From assembly GCF_004522175.1 (NCBI RefSeq), contig NZ_SDEB01000027.1, positions 1 through 50,282 of the forward strand: a DNA stretch of 50,282 nucleotides. Reading direction: 5' to 3'. The DNA is from Paracoccus ravus. Lineage in GTDB: Bacteria > Pseudomonadota > Alphaproteobacteria > Rhodobacterales > Rhodobacteraceae. A model generated the notes under the pieces. That model saw nothing but the letters and a program-made list of their open reading frames with translations. It was not told the origin of the DNA and made no database searches. The position numbers were made by a program, and so were the translations under genes. This document shows positions 9,401 to 18,483 of the stretch, in pieces. Each line of letters begins with the position of its first letter. The first letter of the stretch is position 1.

Positions 9401-11800
9401 ATGAGGCCAGAATTGTCCGAGCTTCCTTCTGCCCAAGATCTCGCGGATCAGATCCTGTACCACCTGACCCATACGCAGGGTCGCGGACCCGAATTCGCCA
9501 CTGTCTTCGACTGGCGGCTGGCGGTCAGCTATACAATCCGCGACCTGATCGTGACGCCCTGGATGGCCGGGCACCGTGCCTCGCGGGATGGCAAGCTGAA
9601 GCGGGTCTATTACCTGTCGATGGAATTCCTGATCGGGCGCATTCTGGGCGATGCCATCGTCAATCTTGGCCTCGATCAGCAGATGGATGCGGCTCTGGCC
9701 CAGCTTGGCCTCGACAAGACCGATATCCTCGAAGATGAGCCCGACGCGGCCTTGGGGAATGGCGGCCTCGGGCGGCTTGCGGCCTGTTTCATGGAATCCC
9801 TCGCGAGCCTGGGAGTTCCGGCCTTCGGCTATGGCATCCGCTATGAGCATGGGCTGTTCCGCCAGCGTTTCGAAGGCGGCCAGCAGGTCGAGACGCCCGA
9901 GGATTGGCTGAACCAGCCCCATCCCTGGGAATTCACCCGCATCGATTACAGTTACACGATCGGCTTCAAGGGCCATGTCGAGAACGTGGACGGCCACAGC
10001 GTCTGGCATCCCGGCGAAAGCGTCATCGCGCGGGCCTATGACACGCCGGTCATCGGTTGGCAGGGAAAATGGGCCAATACCTTGCGGCTTTGGGGCGCGC
10101 AGCCTACGAACCTGTTCGATCTGCACCGGTTCAACGCGGGCGATTATGCCGCTGCCGCCGAGCCCGAGGCTCTGGCCCGGACGCTGTCGCGCGTGCTCTA
10201 TCCCGATGACACGACCGATCAGGGCAAGGAATTGCGGCTGAAGCAGGAATATTTCCTGACCTCGGCGGCGCTTCAGGACATCATCCGCCGCTTCACCGCA
10301 GAACATGGCGAGGATCTGGCCTTGCTGCCCGACAAGGTGGCGATCCAGCTCAATGACACCCATCCCGCCATTGCCGGACCGGAACTGATCCGTCTCTTGA
10401 TGGACGAACACGGGCTGAGCTTCGATCAGGCGCTCGACATTGCCCGGCGCACCTTGAACTACACGAACCACACGCTTTTGCCCGAGGCGCTCGAGCGCTG
10501 GTCCACCTGGCTGATGGGCGATGTCCTGCCGCGACATCTGCAGATCATCCAAATGATCGACGAGGCGCATCGCGCGGCGACGCATCGCCCGCCCCATACC
10601 GGCATCATCGAGCATGACGAGGTGCGGATGGGCGAGTTGGCCTTCATCATGGCGGGGCATGTGAATGGCGTCTCGGCGCTGCATACCGATCTGGTGCGCA
10701 GCACGGTATTTGCCGATCTGCACAAGCTCCACCCCGAGCGCATCCTGAACCAGACCAATGGCGTGACGCCGCGACGCTGGCTGCGCCTCGCGAACCCGCC
10801 GCTGTCGCGCCTTTTGGACCATACGATCGGCGCGGGCTGGACCGGCGATCTGGACCAGTTGGAAGGCCTCGAGGCCCATGCCGAAGACGCGGGATTTCTG
10901 GCCGCGCTGCGCGGGGCTAAGCGCCAGAACAAGGTGGTCTTGGCTAACGGGCTGCTGTCGGATCTGGGGATCAAACCAGACCCCGAGGCGCTGTTCGATG
11001 TGCAGGTCAAGCGCATGCATGAATACAAGCGCCAGCTTCTCAACATTCTCGAGACGATCGCCCTGTGGCACCGCATCCACGAATCCCCCAATGGCGACTG
11101 GACGCCGCGCCTCAAGATCTTTGGCGGCAAGGCGGCACCCGGCTACTGGACAGCCAAGACCGTGATCCATCTGATCAATGACGTGGCGCGCAAGATCAAT
11201 GACGACCCGGTGACCTCGAAATTCCTCAAGATCGCCTATCCGCCGAATTACAATGTCTCCATGGCCGAGCGGCTGATCCCCGCCGCCGACCTGTCCGAGC
11301 AGATCTCGACCGCCGGGAAAGAAGCCTCGGGCACGGGCAATATGAAATTCACCATGAACGGCGCATTGACCATTGGCACGCTCGACGGGGCCAATGTCGA
11401 GATCCGCGAAATGGTCGGGGCCGAGAATTTCTTTCTCTTCGGGCTGACCGCCGCCGAGGCCGCCGCAGAAAAGGCACGCCCCGGCCATGCTCGTGCGGCG
11501 ATCGAGAAAAGCGAGAACATGAAAGTTGCGCTGCAACTGATCGCCGAAGGACGCTTCGGTCGCCCGGAACAGTACTTTGCGCTGCTCGACCGGACCTGGA
11601 ATGACGATCCCTTTCTTGTCGCGAGCGATTTCGAAAGTTATTTCGCCTGCCAGCGCCGGATCGACGCCACATACCGCAATCATCGAGACTGGGACCGGAT
11701 GACCGCGCTGAACATCGCGAGGTCAGGCTATTTCTCGTCCGACAGGACCATCCGCGGCTATATGGCGGATATTTGGAAGGTCGGTCCTGCGACGCCCTGA
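9401..11800 (+). CDS. glgP: Glycogen phosphorylase GlgP
   Basis: 799-aa PLP-dependent GT35 phosphorylase releasing glucose-1-phosphate from glycogen. The PLP-lysine signature EASGTGNMKFTMNGALTIGT is intact, as are the N-terminal landmarks YYLSMEFLIGR and GNGGLGRLAACFMES. The frame is open to a TTG at 9278, but that adds a low-quality 41-aa leader and the ATG at 9401 gives the normal family length. No good Shine-Dalgarno precedes that ATG, so the start is the weak point. It is the last gene of the glycogen operon, 155 nt after glgX. Confidence 0.95.
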   Translation: MRPELSELPSAQDLADQILYHLTHTQGRGPEFATVFDWRLAVSYTIRDLIVTPWMAGHRASRDGKLKRVYYLSMEFLIGRILGDAIVNLGLDQQMDAALAQLGLDKTDILEDEPDAALGNGGLGRLAACFMESLASLGVPAFGYGIRYEHGLFRQRFEGGQQVETPEDWLNQPHPWEFTRIDYSYTIGFKGHVENVDGHSVWHPGESVIARAYDTPVIGWQGKWANTLRLWGAQPTNLFDLHRFNAGDYAAAAEPEALARTLSRVLYPDDTTDQGKELRLKQEYFLTSAALQDIIRRFTAEHGEDLALLPDKVAIQLNDTHPAIAGPELIRLLMDEHGLSFDQALDIARRTLNYTNHTLLPEALERWSTWLMGDVLPRHLQIIQMIDEAHRAATHRPPHTGIIEHDEVRMGELAFIMAGHVNGVSALHTDLVRSTVFADLHKLHPERILNQTNGVTPRRWLRLANPPLSRLLDHTIGAGWTGDLDQLEGLEAHAEDAGFLAALRGAKRQNKVVLANGLLSDLGIKPDPEALFDVQVKRMHEYKRQLLNILETIALWHRIHESPNGDWTPRLKIFGGKAAPGYWTAKTVIHLINDVARKINDDPVTSKFLKIAYPPNYNVSMAERLIPAADLSEQISTAGKEASGTGNMKFTMNGALTIGTLDGANVEIREMVGAENFFLFGLTAAEAAAEKARPGHARAAIEKSENMKVALQLIAEGRFGRPEQYFALLDRTWNDDPFLVASDFESYFACQRRIDATYRNHRDWDRMTALNIARSGYFSSDRTIRGYMADIWKVGPATP

Positions 11801-11936
11801 GGCGTGAACAAAAAGCAGACAAAAGCCGCACATGCCACGTTTTGCTGTGTTACCTTCCGTGGTTGAGGACGCAAAGCAAGGACCGGCAGGCTCGTCGCCT
11901 ACGGTGACACGACATTTCGAAAAGGGGACGATCTGC

Positions 11937-13358
11937 ATGATGTTCTTGGGAAATGACGGAAATCGAAAGAGCCGGCTTGTCGCCACCTTGGCCTTTTGCG
12001 GCGGGATGCTCTTTGGCGCATCCGGGGCTCTTCATGCGCAGGTGCTGATGCCCGCGGATGATCCGCCGCCCCCCGTCTCGCAAGAGGATGTCCGCACCGC
12101 CCTGACCGAGATCATCGCACCCGGCGACGACAGCAAGCCCATCACCAACGCCAATCTCGAGATTGCCACCGAAGAACTGGATCTGTTGCTGAAACCCCTG
12201 ACGCTGGACCAGCTCAAGATCGAGATGTCGGGCTGGCAGGACAGTCTGCGCAAAGCCGTGGCCGATCTCAGCGCCGCCGAGGCGGATCTGGCGCGCCTGA
12301 ACGCCGAATTGGAAAAGGACCAGCCCGCAGATGCGCAGCCCGAAGGCGCGGAAACTCAACTCACCCCGGAACAAGAGGCCCTGACCGAAGAAATCGGCGG
12401 GTTGCGCGAGACGCGAACCCATATCTCGGACCGCTTTCGCGAGGTCATGGACGCCTATGAGGACAAGGGCGGACCGCCCGAGGACACCGCCAATTACCGT
12501 GCCTATATCAAGGATGTCGGCGGCGTCGATCTGGACATGACCAACCTTCATTCCGCCTGGCTCACTCTCAAGGTCTGGGCCGAGGCAGAGGATGGCGGCA
12601 GACGCCTTGCACGCAGGATCGTGACGGTTCTGCTCTGGACGATCGGCGGGATCTTTGTCGGCTGGTTCCTCAGCCTCATCGTCAATCTGGGGCTGCGCAA
12701 GACGCGACTGACCTCGAAGCTGATGCGGCATTTCCTTCGCCGCTGGATCGCCAGGATCGGCGGGTTGATCGGATTTCTCATCGGCCTGTCATGGATCGGC
12801 ACGAATATGACCCCGATCCTCGCGGGCCTTGGCGCCGCAGGCTTCATCCTGGCCTTCGCGCTGCAGAACACGATCAGCAATTTCGCCAGCGGCATGCTGA
12901 TCCTGTTCCTGCGCCCCTTCGATTCCGGCGACGAGATCGAGGCGGCCGGCGTCGCTGGTGAGGTCGAGCGCGTTTCCCTGTTCTCGACCCATCTGAGCAC
13001 AGCCGAGAACCGCAAGGTCATCGTTCCCAACAACAAGATCTGGGAGGATGTGATCGTCAACTCGACGGGTGCCGACACCCGCCGTCTCTCGCTGGAAATC
13101 GAGGTGGACGCCTCCAAGCACAGCCTCGAAGAGGCCGAGTCCATGCTGCGCAAGCTGATGGAAGAGCATCCGGACGTGCTTGACGATCCGGCCCCCAGCC
13201 TGACGCTGAGCGCCGTCAGCGGCGACGCCTATACATTCACCTGCTGGCCCTGGGTGCGCACCGCCGAGCGCGACCGGGTCCGCTGGGATCTGGTGTCACG
13301 GTTCGGCCGGGAACTGAACGTGGTCAAAGGCGCGACCAAGCCCGCCCCTGCCTCCTGA
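11937..13358 (+). CDS. MscS-family mechanosensitive channel
   Basis: 473-aa small-conductance mechanosensitive-channel protein, expected to release solutes on hypo-osmotic shock. The N-terminus looks like a cleavable signal (basic NRKSRL, hydrophobic stretch, ALHAQ). A charged periplasmic region of about 200 residues with coiled-coil character follows, then TM segments (IVTVLLWTIGGIFVGWFLSL; WIARIGGLIGFLIGLSWIG) and the MscS pore helix with GLGAAGFILAFALQNTISNFASG. The beta domain (VERVSLFSTHL, VPNNKIWEDVIVNST) and an alpha/beta C-terminus complete it. The start was chosen because AAAAGGGGA lies 8 nt upstream. The gene is not obviously part of the glycogen operon. Confidence 0.9.
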   Translation: MMFLGNDGNRKSRLVATLAFCGGMLFGASGALHAQVLMPADDPPPPVSQEDVRTALTEIIAPGDDSKPITNANLEIATEELDLLLKPLTLDQLKIEMSGWQDSLRKAVADLSAAEADLARLNAELEKDQPADAQPEGAETQLTPEQEALTEEIGGLRETRTHISDRFREVMDAYEDKGGPPEDTANYRAYIKDVGGVDLDMTNLHSAWLTLKVWAEAEDGGRRLARRIVTVLLWTIGGIFVGWFLSLIVNLGLRKTRLTSKLMRHFLRRWIARIGGLIGFLIGLSWIGTNMTPILAGLGAAGFILAFALQNTISNFASGMLILFLRPFDSGDEIEAAGVAGEVERVSLFSTHLSTAENRKVIVPNNKIWEDVIVNSTGADTRRLSLEIEVDASKHSLEEAESMLRKLMEEHPDVLDDPAPSLTLSAVSGDAYTFTCWPWVRTAERDRVRWDLVSRFGRELNVVKGATKPAPAS

Positions 13359-13394
13359 CGGTGGCGCAACGGCCCCAGTTCGCGTGATCGGCGC

Positions 13395-13631
13395 TTACAG
13401 TGCCTGGCCGAGGCCCAGATCGATCCGTTTCGCAATGGACTCTGCGGTGATCTCATTTGCCCAACTGAAAAACTGCTCCTCGCCGATCCCGCCGCCGAAC
13501 GCACCGGAGATCGGCTTGGGCCCCGCCACCTTGAGCATTTCCGCAAGGAACAGTTTCTCGATGCCTGTGGTCGCACTTGCTTTTTTGCCGGCGGTCGAAA
13601 TGGCCGCCATATTGTTATTCTGGATTTCCAT
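13395..13631 (-). CDS. Flagellar rod-binding protein (FlgJ N-domain / CheL type)
   Basis: 78-aa protein with the rod-binding signature IEKLFLAEMLKVAGP and a downstream EEQFFSWANEITAESIAKRIDLGLGQAL, as in stand-alone FlgJ N-domain proteins of alphaproteobacteria that assist flagellar rod assembly in the periplasm. It lacks the muramidase domain of enterobacterial FlgJ, which is normal in this class. The start at 13631 is preceded by AGGG at about 9 nt; an in-frame ATG three codons earlier sits too close to that site. It is divergent from fliK. Confidence 0.82.
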   Translation of the reverse strand: MEIQNNNMAAISTAGKKASATTGIEKLFLAEMLKVAGPKPISGAFGGGIGEEQFFSWANEITAESIAKRIDLGLGQAL

Positions 13632-13739
13632 TGCCGTCATCCCTTTGCTCTCGGGCACCCTCCATAACCTGCCCGAGTAAAAATTTGGTAATTTCTCAAA
13701 GGTAAGACAGAGAGGCGATATTGAAGGAATCACGCCTTG

Positions 13740-15296
13740 ATGGAAAATGTCAGATCGCTTTTGTTGCCGGGCATTCCGGTGCTCACCGGACAGAAACTGG
13801 AAACTCCCGAAAGCGAAGCTGTCAATTTCGAACAGTTCCTAAGGCAAACCATCGCGAAGGAAACCTTACCGGCTGAGGCCTTGCCATTGGCCGAAAGCGA
13901 CGAACCGGCCCCTGAACTCGTGGAACTGTCCTTCAAACACGGCGACCCTGCCGGGGAAAAAGACGAAGGCCAGAAATCCCGGATTTCCCGCGTTGATGTC
14001 ACAGCTGAAATCGTCGCCGATCCTGTCCAGCCGTCGATCGTGCCCCGGTCAAGCACCGAGACTGCCGATGACGAAGCATCGGCCCCCGGTGTTTTTGACA
14101 CGCATTTTACCGATAAGGGCGCATTGGCCGAAATACCGAGGCCGAGGACTTCTCGGCCCGCAGATCAGACGGATCCACCATCGGCTTCCGAACAACCGAC
14201 CGAGATTGGCGCGCCCCTACCCTTGCCGCATCCGGATTTCTCACGACGTGAGGAAAACCCAATTCGCCCGACACTCTCGCTTTCGGCGGCACCCGGATCC
14301 CTTCCCCAAGAGAACGGCGAAACCGCTGAAACGAAGCTGACCCCCGAGTTTTTGGAAGGCGAGGCTTTTTCCGCCGGACCCCTGCCCCCAACGATCCCGC
14401 AAGCCGTGAACAGCATCCCGGGCGCGACCGCGACCCTGGCTCCCCCATCGCAGGTCGGGTCGGAAAACTCCCTTCCCGAGGACAGCGCCCAACTTCCAGA
14501 CATAGCGAACATCCCCGGCCCTCTTTCGGCCCCCGTCACGACCGCGACATGGCCGGTCCCTTCCGCAAATCACAGGCTGGTTCTCTCAAGGGGGTATGAT
14601 CTCCAACCCATAATTCAGCCGCCCTCGCCTCGGGACATGATCTCGCCTCCCAGCGATGAGCCGTCCGAAACGGCCATGCCCCCCTCTCGGCCGATCGCGA
14701 AGGACGGCCCCCTTTCTGCGCCCTTGCCCCCATCCTCTGAGGCGACCCCGCCCCCGCCCCCGTCAGAAATATCCATCCCGATCGAGAAGATGGAGATCTC
14801 GGATAGATCAGAGCCAATTCCTTCTGAGATCATCTGGCACAAGGCAGCCCCCATGCCCGGCCATGTCGTTGCGCAAGCTGTCTCTCCGGTTCCGGTCGCT
14901 GCGGAACCGCGCGAAATCGCCCGCCATCTCACAGAACGGTTGAGCGCCGGCGATGACGACGTGATCGAGATCACGCTGACACCCGAGGAGCTTGGAAAGG
15001 TCCGGCTGATCGTGGTGAACGGGGACAAGCTGACCATCTCGGTCTATGCGGACAACCGCGAGACGCTGGAACTGATGCGCCGCAATGCCGACGCCCTCAG
15101 CCGCGAATTGCGCGACGCCGGCCTTTCGGGGGCCTCGTTGACCTTCGGAGACCGGGAAGGCGGCGCCCAGCACCCCAAGTTCACCCAACGAAACTCAGCA
15201 TTCGTCGGGGCTGAACCCTTACTCGAAAGCGCTGCCGAACGGCCTGAGACGATCAGAGAGGCCCTATCGCTTCGCCGGCTGGACATGAGGATTTGA
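13740..15296 (+). CDS. fliK: Flagellar hook-length control protein FliK
   Basis: 518-aa protein. Residues 1 to about 390 are proline/serine-rich and probably disordered, as expected for the ruler region. The C-terminus carries the conserved hook-length control domain (ITLTPEELGKVRLIVV, then NADALSRELRDAG and SGASLTF), which switches the export apparatus from hook to filament substrates. The ATG at 13740 or the TTG at 13737 could start it; AAGGA is 8 nt before the TTG. The stop is 5 nt before the flgD ATG. Confidence 0.85.
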   Translation: MENVRSLLLPGIPVLTGQKLETPESEAVNFEQFLRQTIAKETLPAEALPLAESDEPAPELVELSFKHGDPAGEKDEGQKSRISRVDVTAEIVADPVQPSIVPRSSTETADDEASAPGVFDTHFTDKGALAEIPRPRTSRPADQTDPPSASEQPTEIGAPLPLPHPDFSRREENPIRPTLSLSAAPGSLPQENGETAETKLTPEFLEGEAFSAGPLPPTIPQAVNSIPGATATLAPPSQVGSENSLPEDSAQLPDIANIPGPLSAPVTTATWPVPSANHRLVLSRGYDLQPIIQPPSPRDMISPPSDEPSETAMPPSRPIAKDGPLSAPLPPSSEATPPPPPSEISIPIEKMEISDRSEPIPSEIIWHKAAPMPGHVVAQAVSPVPVAAEPREIARHLTERLSAGDDDVIEITLTPEELGKVRLIVVNGDKLTISVYADNRETLELMRRNADALSRELRDAGLSGASLTFGDREGGAQHPKFTQRNSAFVGAEPLLESAAERPETIREALSLRRLDMRI

Positions 15297-15301
15297 CAGC
15301 A

Positions 15302-15970
15302 ATGGTAAACAGCGTTTCCGGAACGGGCAGCGTCGCTGCGGCGACAACCAGCCTCGCATCCTCCTCGGCATCCGCAACCGACGGCAGCGATTACATGACG
15401 TTTCTTCGCATGTTGACCACCCAGGTTCAGAACCAGGATCCTTTGAATCCCATGGCAAGCACCGACTTCGCGGTGCAACTGGCGACATTCTCGGGGGTCG
15501 AGCAGCAGATCCAGACGAATAATCTGCTGTCACAAATCTTGTCGGGCACCACCGGCTCGACCCTTGCGCAATATGCCGACTGGATCGGGCGCGAGGTTCT
15601 CACCTATAGCCCTGCGGTATATGACGGCGATCCCATAACCGTGCAGACCGCTGGTTACTCTGCCGCGACCTCGGCAAATCTGGTGGTGCGGGACTCGTCG
15701 GGTACCGAGATCATGCGCCAGACAATTCCCGTCGAGGCGACCGAGTTCGAATGGAGCGGATTTGACGAGGCCGGAACGCAACTGCCGCAAGGCGTGTATC
15801 AGCTTCAAACAGAATATTTCGAGAATGATGCGGTCGTCGCGACCGGCGTAGCGGCCGTATTCTCCGAGGTCACCGGCGTCGAGGCATCGGATCTTGGATC
15901 GGTAATCCTCCTGAAGGGGGACACCTCTGCCTTGGTAGATGACGTGTTGAAATTGCGTAGTGCCAGGTAA
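15302..15970 (+). CDS. flgD: Flagellar hook-capping protein FlgD
   Basis: 222-aa hook cap scaffold that sits at the growing hook tip to polymerise FlgE. The N-terminal FlgD signature is clear: FLRMLTTQVQNQDPLNPM followed by FAVQLATFSGVEQQIQTNNLL. A FlgD Ig-like region follows (EFEWSGFDEAGTQLPQGVYQLQTE). The ATG at 15302 is preceded by GAGGA. In related genomes hook and basal-body genes normally follow; here the cluster stops abruptly at mobile DNA, so the rest of the flagellar regulon must be elsewhere or lost. Confidence 0.93.
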   Translation: MVNSVSGTGSVAAATTSLASSSASATDGSDYMTFLRMLTTQVQNQDPLNPMASTDFAVQLATFSGVEQQIQTNNLLSQILSGTTGSTLAQYADWIGREVLTYSPAVYDGDPITVQTAGYSAATSANLVVRDSSGTEIMRQTIPVEATEFEWSGFDEAGTQLPQGVYQLQTEYFENDAVVATGVAAVFSEVTGVEASDLGSVILLKGDTSALVDDVLKLRSAR

Positions 15971-16261
15971 GTGACCTGCGCGCCGAAGGACCGCTGAGTC
16001 TAGGGCCCGTGGACATGCAGATTCCTGTTGCGGCGGATGTCTGATTCGAGCTTTCCCAAAGCGACGCCTGAATGGACGAGCAGCGGTTTGTGGTGACGGG
16101 TGATATTAGGGTGCGGCTTGAACCGTATAGCCACCGTGGGGGAAGGGTGGCAGCGGTGCATCCGGCTAGGTCATGTTGATGGCGTGGATGCCCCCATCTG
16201 ACGGCATCGCAATGTGCCAATGTGATGAGTGTTGAAGCCATCACAGAGGGAGGGAGCATCC
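15971..16261. other. Intergenic DNA with possible IS terminus
   Basis: There is no convincing gene. The stretch TCTAGGGCCCGTGGACATGC (about 15999-16018) and the following sequence resemble an IS terminal region, but I cannot find a matching second end or a transposase, so this is only a suspicion. The 3' part (GAGGGAGGGAGCATCC) is the ribosome binding region of the adjoining IS110 fragment. Confidence 0.3.
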
Positions 16262-16475
16262 ATGTCCGGGGTTACAATTATTGGGATTGATCTGGCAAAG
16301 CGCATTTTCCACCTGCACGGAGCTGACGGCGACGGGTCTATCGTGTTTCGCAAGAAACTCAGCCGTAATCCGCTACTGGGGTTCAAGTCGCAGGTTCCTC
16401 GGTGTGTCATCGCCATGGAGGCGTGTGCCACGGCGCACGGCTGGGGCCGCGATTTCGAGAAACTTGGACATGAAC
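16262..16475 (+). pseudogene. IS110-family transposase, N-terminal fragment
   Basis: The first about 70 residues match the IS110 transposase N-terminus: a DEDD RuvC-like start (IIGIDLAKRIFHLHG), FRKKLSR and VIAMEACATAHGWGR. Homology stops near GRDFEKLGHE. The reading frame then runs about 40 codons antisense through the integrase relic before a stop. The C-terminal Ser-containing transposase domain is absent, so the copy is inactive. Confidence 0.8.
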
Positions 16476-16902
16476 TGCTGGATCTGCTTGGGCTCCTTGG
16501 AAAGCTTCCCAAGTTCGATGTGCTTGTCCTTGGCGTCGCTGAGCAGACGAGGAACCCGCCCCGTATCGAGGATGTCGAGGGTGAGCTTCTCCTGAGCTGA
16601 GAGCTCCCGGTCGCCGTCTTCTTCGTCGGAACCTCTCCGGCCAACGCCAGCAGCCTCCAACTGAGCCAGAGAGGCCTTGGGATCAGCATTGCCAGCCCGA
16701 TGGCCTTCCACAGCGCATCAAGCCGCAGCGTATGGCTGTTGGCGAGCTTGCAGGCCCGAGCCTTGTCCGAGGTTTTCAGGGAGAAGAAGAGCTGATCAGG
16801 CTTCTTTCGCGTCACCGGATCACGGTGCAATTCACGACAATCGGCAGGGATGCGGCGGCGGAAATAGTCGGTATTGGACTTGAGCTGGATGTGCCGACAC
16901 AT
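16475..16902 (-). pseudogene. Truncated, frameshifted site-specific integrase relic
   Basis: Reading leftwards from 16902, HIQLKSNTDYFRRRIPADCREL and FFSLKTSDKARACKLANSHTLRLDALWKA match the N-terminal domain seen in a family of alphaproteobacterial tyrosine integrases (DUF6538-like). After about 60 codons the coherent sequence moves to another frame (DPKASLAQLEAAG and LSAQEKLTLDILDTG, ending at QQFMSKFLE) and is cut at the IS110 fragment. No catalytic domain remains. It starts about 105 nt left of attL, the same geometry as the intact integrase relative to attR. Confidence 0.72.
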
Positions 16903-17006
16903 GACACGAAAAGATCCGAATTCGAAGAGCAGGAACACGATGTGTAACCTGAGGCACCTCATCTGAGCCGATATTTATCTGATTATAAATAATAAATCAT
17001 GATGTT

Positions 17007-17021
17007 ATGGCGGACAGTGAG
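17007..17021. repeat. attL, 15-bp direct repeat
   Basis: Exact copy of the tRNA-Ser 3'-terminal sequence found at 34847-34861; the flanking bases differ on both sides. It marks the left end of the integrated element. Confidence 0.85.
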
Positions 17022-17304
17022 TCCTTGGTCAGTATTGGTAAAAAAGGATAATTCGCTGGACCCACACACAGACCCTCTTTGCGCGATCTGGCCGAAATGG
17101 AAAGGCGGCTCCAAAAAGGAACCGCCCCTAATCCGTGACCTACCACGCCTTGCCGTAACTTGCCCATCCATACCGTGACCGCCACGCCTCACCGAGCCAC
17201 TCCAAACCCGGACGAACCACGACTCGCCGCGCCGCGCCCTGCATCCCGTTGCCGGGGCTGCATTACGTCAAGCCTAGCGCCACGGATTCCAGCCGGTCAA
17301 GCCG

Positions 17305-17607
17305 TCAGTTCAGGCTCCGCGCCCGCGCGGCCTCGGCGTCGGCCTCCAGCAACGCGGCCAGCCTCTTAGCACTTGGCATTCCGCATTCCATCAACGCCTC
17401 GGAAGTCACGGCGGCGCAATGCCGGTGAATGGTTCCATCCTCGCCCATCCTGACCAAAACCAGCCCCTCGGCACCGGCAGGCAGCGCGGTCTCGGTGGCC
17501 TCGATTTCGTGCCGCAACAAGGGTCGGACAAAAGGCCGATGGTTCGTAATACGCAACCAGACGCTATCAAGTTCGGCCAGCACGGCGGCAAAGGAGTCAG
17601 TTGTCAT
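17305..17607 (-). CDS. Hypothetical element protein, 100 aa
   Basis: Unrecognised 100-aa protein (N-terminus MTTDSFAAVLAELDSVW, containing AEGLVLVRMGEDGTIHRHCA and ending in an Ala-rich helix). Its start lies 11 nt inside the preceding gene (17597-17929), consistent with a single coupled operon running leftwards. It is the last gene before attL, a position that in satellites and prophages often holds late or accessory genes. No function can be assigned. Confidence 0.6.
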   Translation of the reverse strand: MTTDSFAAVLAELDSVWLRITNHRPFVRPLLRHEIEATETALPAGAEGLVLVRMGEDGTIHRHCAAVTSEALMECGMPSAKRLAALLEADAEAARARSLN

Positions 17608-17929
17608 AGATATTCACGCGGCAATTCTTGACCAGCATCTGGGCGAAGGCTTCCACCGACCGGCAGGTGATCCCCCCAAAGTCCTTTTCCAGATCGCGCA
17701 GCATGGATTCCAGATCGTCGCCCAGCTTCGCCAGCATCATGTCGGTGCTGGCCTGTTCACTGTGCGGATCGCGCCGGGCAGCTAGGCGCAGGTCTCGAAA
17801 CTGACTTTGGTTGTAGTGGCTGCGCAGGGTGCATTGCACGAATTCCCGTTCCGGCAGGTGCAGGAAGCGGGAAAAAGCGGCGGCGATGGCGGCGCGATCT
17901 TCAATGGCGTAGTGCGGTTGGTCGGTCAT
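17597..17929 (-). CDS. Hypothetical element protein, 110 aa
   Basis: Unrecognised, mostly helical and charged 110-aa protein (MTDQPHYAIEDRAAIAAAF, with LPEREFVQCTLRSHYNQSQFR and LGDDLESMLRDLEKDFG). Its ATG overlaps the stop of the upstream gene (ATGA at 17926-17929), and its own end overlaps the start of the next gene, so it lies in the middle of a translationally coupled run. No TM segment or signal peptide. Confidence 0.68.
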   Translation of the reverse strand: MTDQPHYAIEDRAAIAAAFSRFLHLPEREFVQCTLRSHYNQSQFRDLRLAARRDPHSEQASTDMMLAKLGDDLESMLRDLEKDFGGITCRSVEAFAQMLVKNCRVNIYDN

Positions 17930-18483
17930 GTCGGGACTCCTGCTGTCAGGGCCTCACGGGCGGCTCGTAGCGCCCTCTCGGCTTCAAGGAAGGGTAGGAA
18001 GGCAGGCAAGCGAAGTGGCTCTCCTGCGGCTTCCTGCGTGGCTGTGGTGATGGCCTTGACCAACCGGGCGCGGCCCCTGAGTCCAATCCTCTGGTCGAGG
18101 GTTTGGGCCGCGCGTAGGACAACGCCCGGCGTCAGAGGTGGACCGCTCCAACCGGCAGCCAAGGCCAAATCGGCATCCGACAACATGGCGGCTATAGAGG
18201 CGCGGTGTTGCTTGCTGCCTAATTCGTCCATCGGGACCACGGCCAAGCGCGCAGGACCGTCTGGCAGGGCAGCCAGAGGCCCCAGCGCGGTCAGTGCCAG
18301 CACCTGCTTGACCAGAGGTTCGGGCAAGCCGTGGCCCTCGGCCAGCGCCACCGCGCCTTCCTCGCCATCGGCAAAGACCACTATCCGCAACAGGTCGTAT
18401 TCGAGGCGGGTCACGCCTAGTTCGATCAAGGCAGGACCAAGGGCGAGAACATGCCGCATTTCGTGCAGGGCGATGGCGCTCAT
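17926..18483 (-). CDS. Hypothetical element protein, 185 aa
   Basis: Unrecognised 185-aa protein rich in Ala and Leu, predicted helical. The frame is open to 18606, but the ATG at 18483 overlaps the upstream stop (ATGA), which fixes the start. A short HEMRH motif near the N-terminus resembles an HExxH zinc-protease core only by chance-level similarity: HEMRH does fit HExxH, but no downstream ligand is evident. Function unknown. Confidence 0.65.
   Translation of the reverse strand: MSAIALHEMRHVLALGPALIELGVTRLEYDLLRIVVFADGEEGAVALAEGHGLPEPLVKQVLALTALGPLAALPDGPARLAVVPMDELGSKQHRASIAAMLSDADLALAAGWSGPPLTPGVVLRAAQTLDQRIGLRGRARLVKAITTATQEAAGEPLRLPAFLPFLEAERALRAAREALTAGVPT

Noticed and set aside
9392..11683. 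763-codon minus-strand open frame opposite glgP
   Set aside because: Antisense shadow; glgP has the full PLP signature on the plus strand.
18444..18460. HEMRH motif in the 185-aa element protein as a zinc protease
   Set aside because: A five-residue match alone is weak, no third ligand or protease context is visible, and the protein is small and Ala/Leu-rich.
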